Assembly (NCBI GenBank): GCA_023391335.1
Contig: JAEWBG010000012.1
Coordinates: 1-5,788 of the forward strand
Length of the DNA: 5,788 bases
Direction: 5' to 3'
DNA from: Pseudomonadota bacterium
GTDB taxonomy: Bacteria; Pseudomonadota; Gammaproteobacteria; Steroidobacterales; Steroidobacteraceae
Shown here piece after piece: positions 5,768 through 5,788 of this stretch. The notes beneath the pieces were generated by a model, which ran no database searches, was not told where the DNA came from, and was given only the letters and a program-made list of their open reading frames with translations. The translations under genes were made by a program, and so were the position numbers. Position 1 is the first letter of the stretch; the number at the start of each line of letters is the position of its first letter.

Positions 5768-5788
5768 GGGTCACGGGTCACGGGTCAC
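5763..5788. repeat. 7-bp tandem repeat (GTCACGG / GTGACCC) at the window edge
   Basis: Positions 5763-5788 are perfectly periodic at 7 bp, about 3.7 units, and run out of the window, so the array may be longer. On the minus strand each unit is GTGACCC. The array occupies the 5' side of the aminotransferase gene and supplies its GTG start codon (5767-5765). Confidence 0.9.

Overview
The window holds four complete protein genes, all on the minus strand. In transcription order (right to left) they are a YbdL-type methionine aminotransferase (4619-5767), a secreted subtilisin-family serine protease (2550-4259), an AmtB ammonium transporter (1059-2366) and a Sec-exported xylose-isomerase-like TIM-barrel protein (3-929). 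No RNA gene, insertion sequence, CRISPR array, phage gene or recognisable defence module was seen. The DNA is GC-rich. The families (AmtB with a GlnK-binding tail, an S8 protease with I9 propeptide and C-terminal PPC-like domain, YbdL-like aminotransferase) fit a free-living proteobacterium, most likely a gammaproteobacterium of the Xanthomonadales/Steroidobacterales kind. That placement is inference from protein resemblance only.

Layout: the genes are separated by gaps of 359, 183 and 129 bases. A GC-rich inverted repeat follows the stop codon of each of the first three genes, so they look like separate transcription units rather than one operon. All three repeats lack a clear U-tract. The isomerase gene stops at the left edge, so its 3' context is not visible. 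A 7-bp tandem repeat (GTGACCC on the coding strand) runs into the GTG start of the aminotransferase at the right edge and continues out of the window.

The interest is mostly in the gaps. Upstream of amtB there is a 17-bp dyad very like an NtrC (nitrogen regulator I) site. A weaker one is centred exactly 32 bp further upstream, and there is a weak sigma-54-like GG-N10-GC element downstream, which together suggest nitrogen-limitation control. The protease is preceded by a run of five short helices in about 100 bases, a candidate structured leader. The isomerase Shine-Dalgarno sequence lies in one arm of a perfect 7-bp stem that could hide it from ribosomes.

Functionally, a secreted protease, an ammonium transporter and an amino-acid aminotransferase are all compatible with scavenging organic nitrogen, but the gene order alone does not prove a shared pathway. 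I see no convincing undescribed multi-gene system. The coding content is ordinary and the regulatory DNA is what deserves checking.
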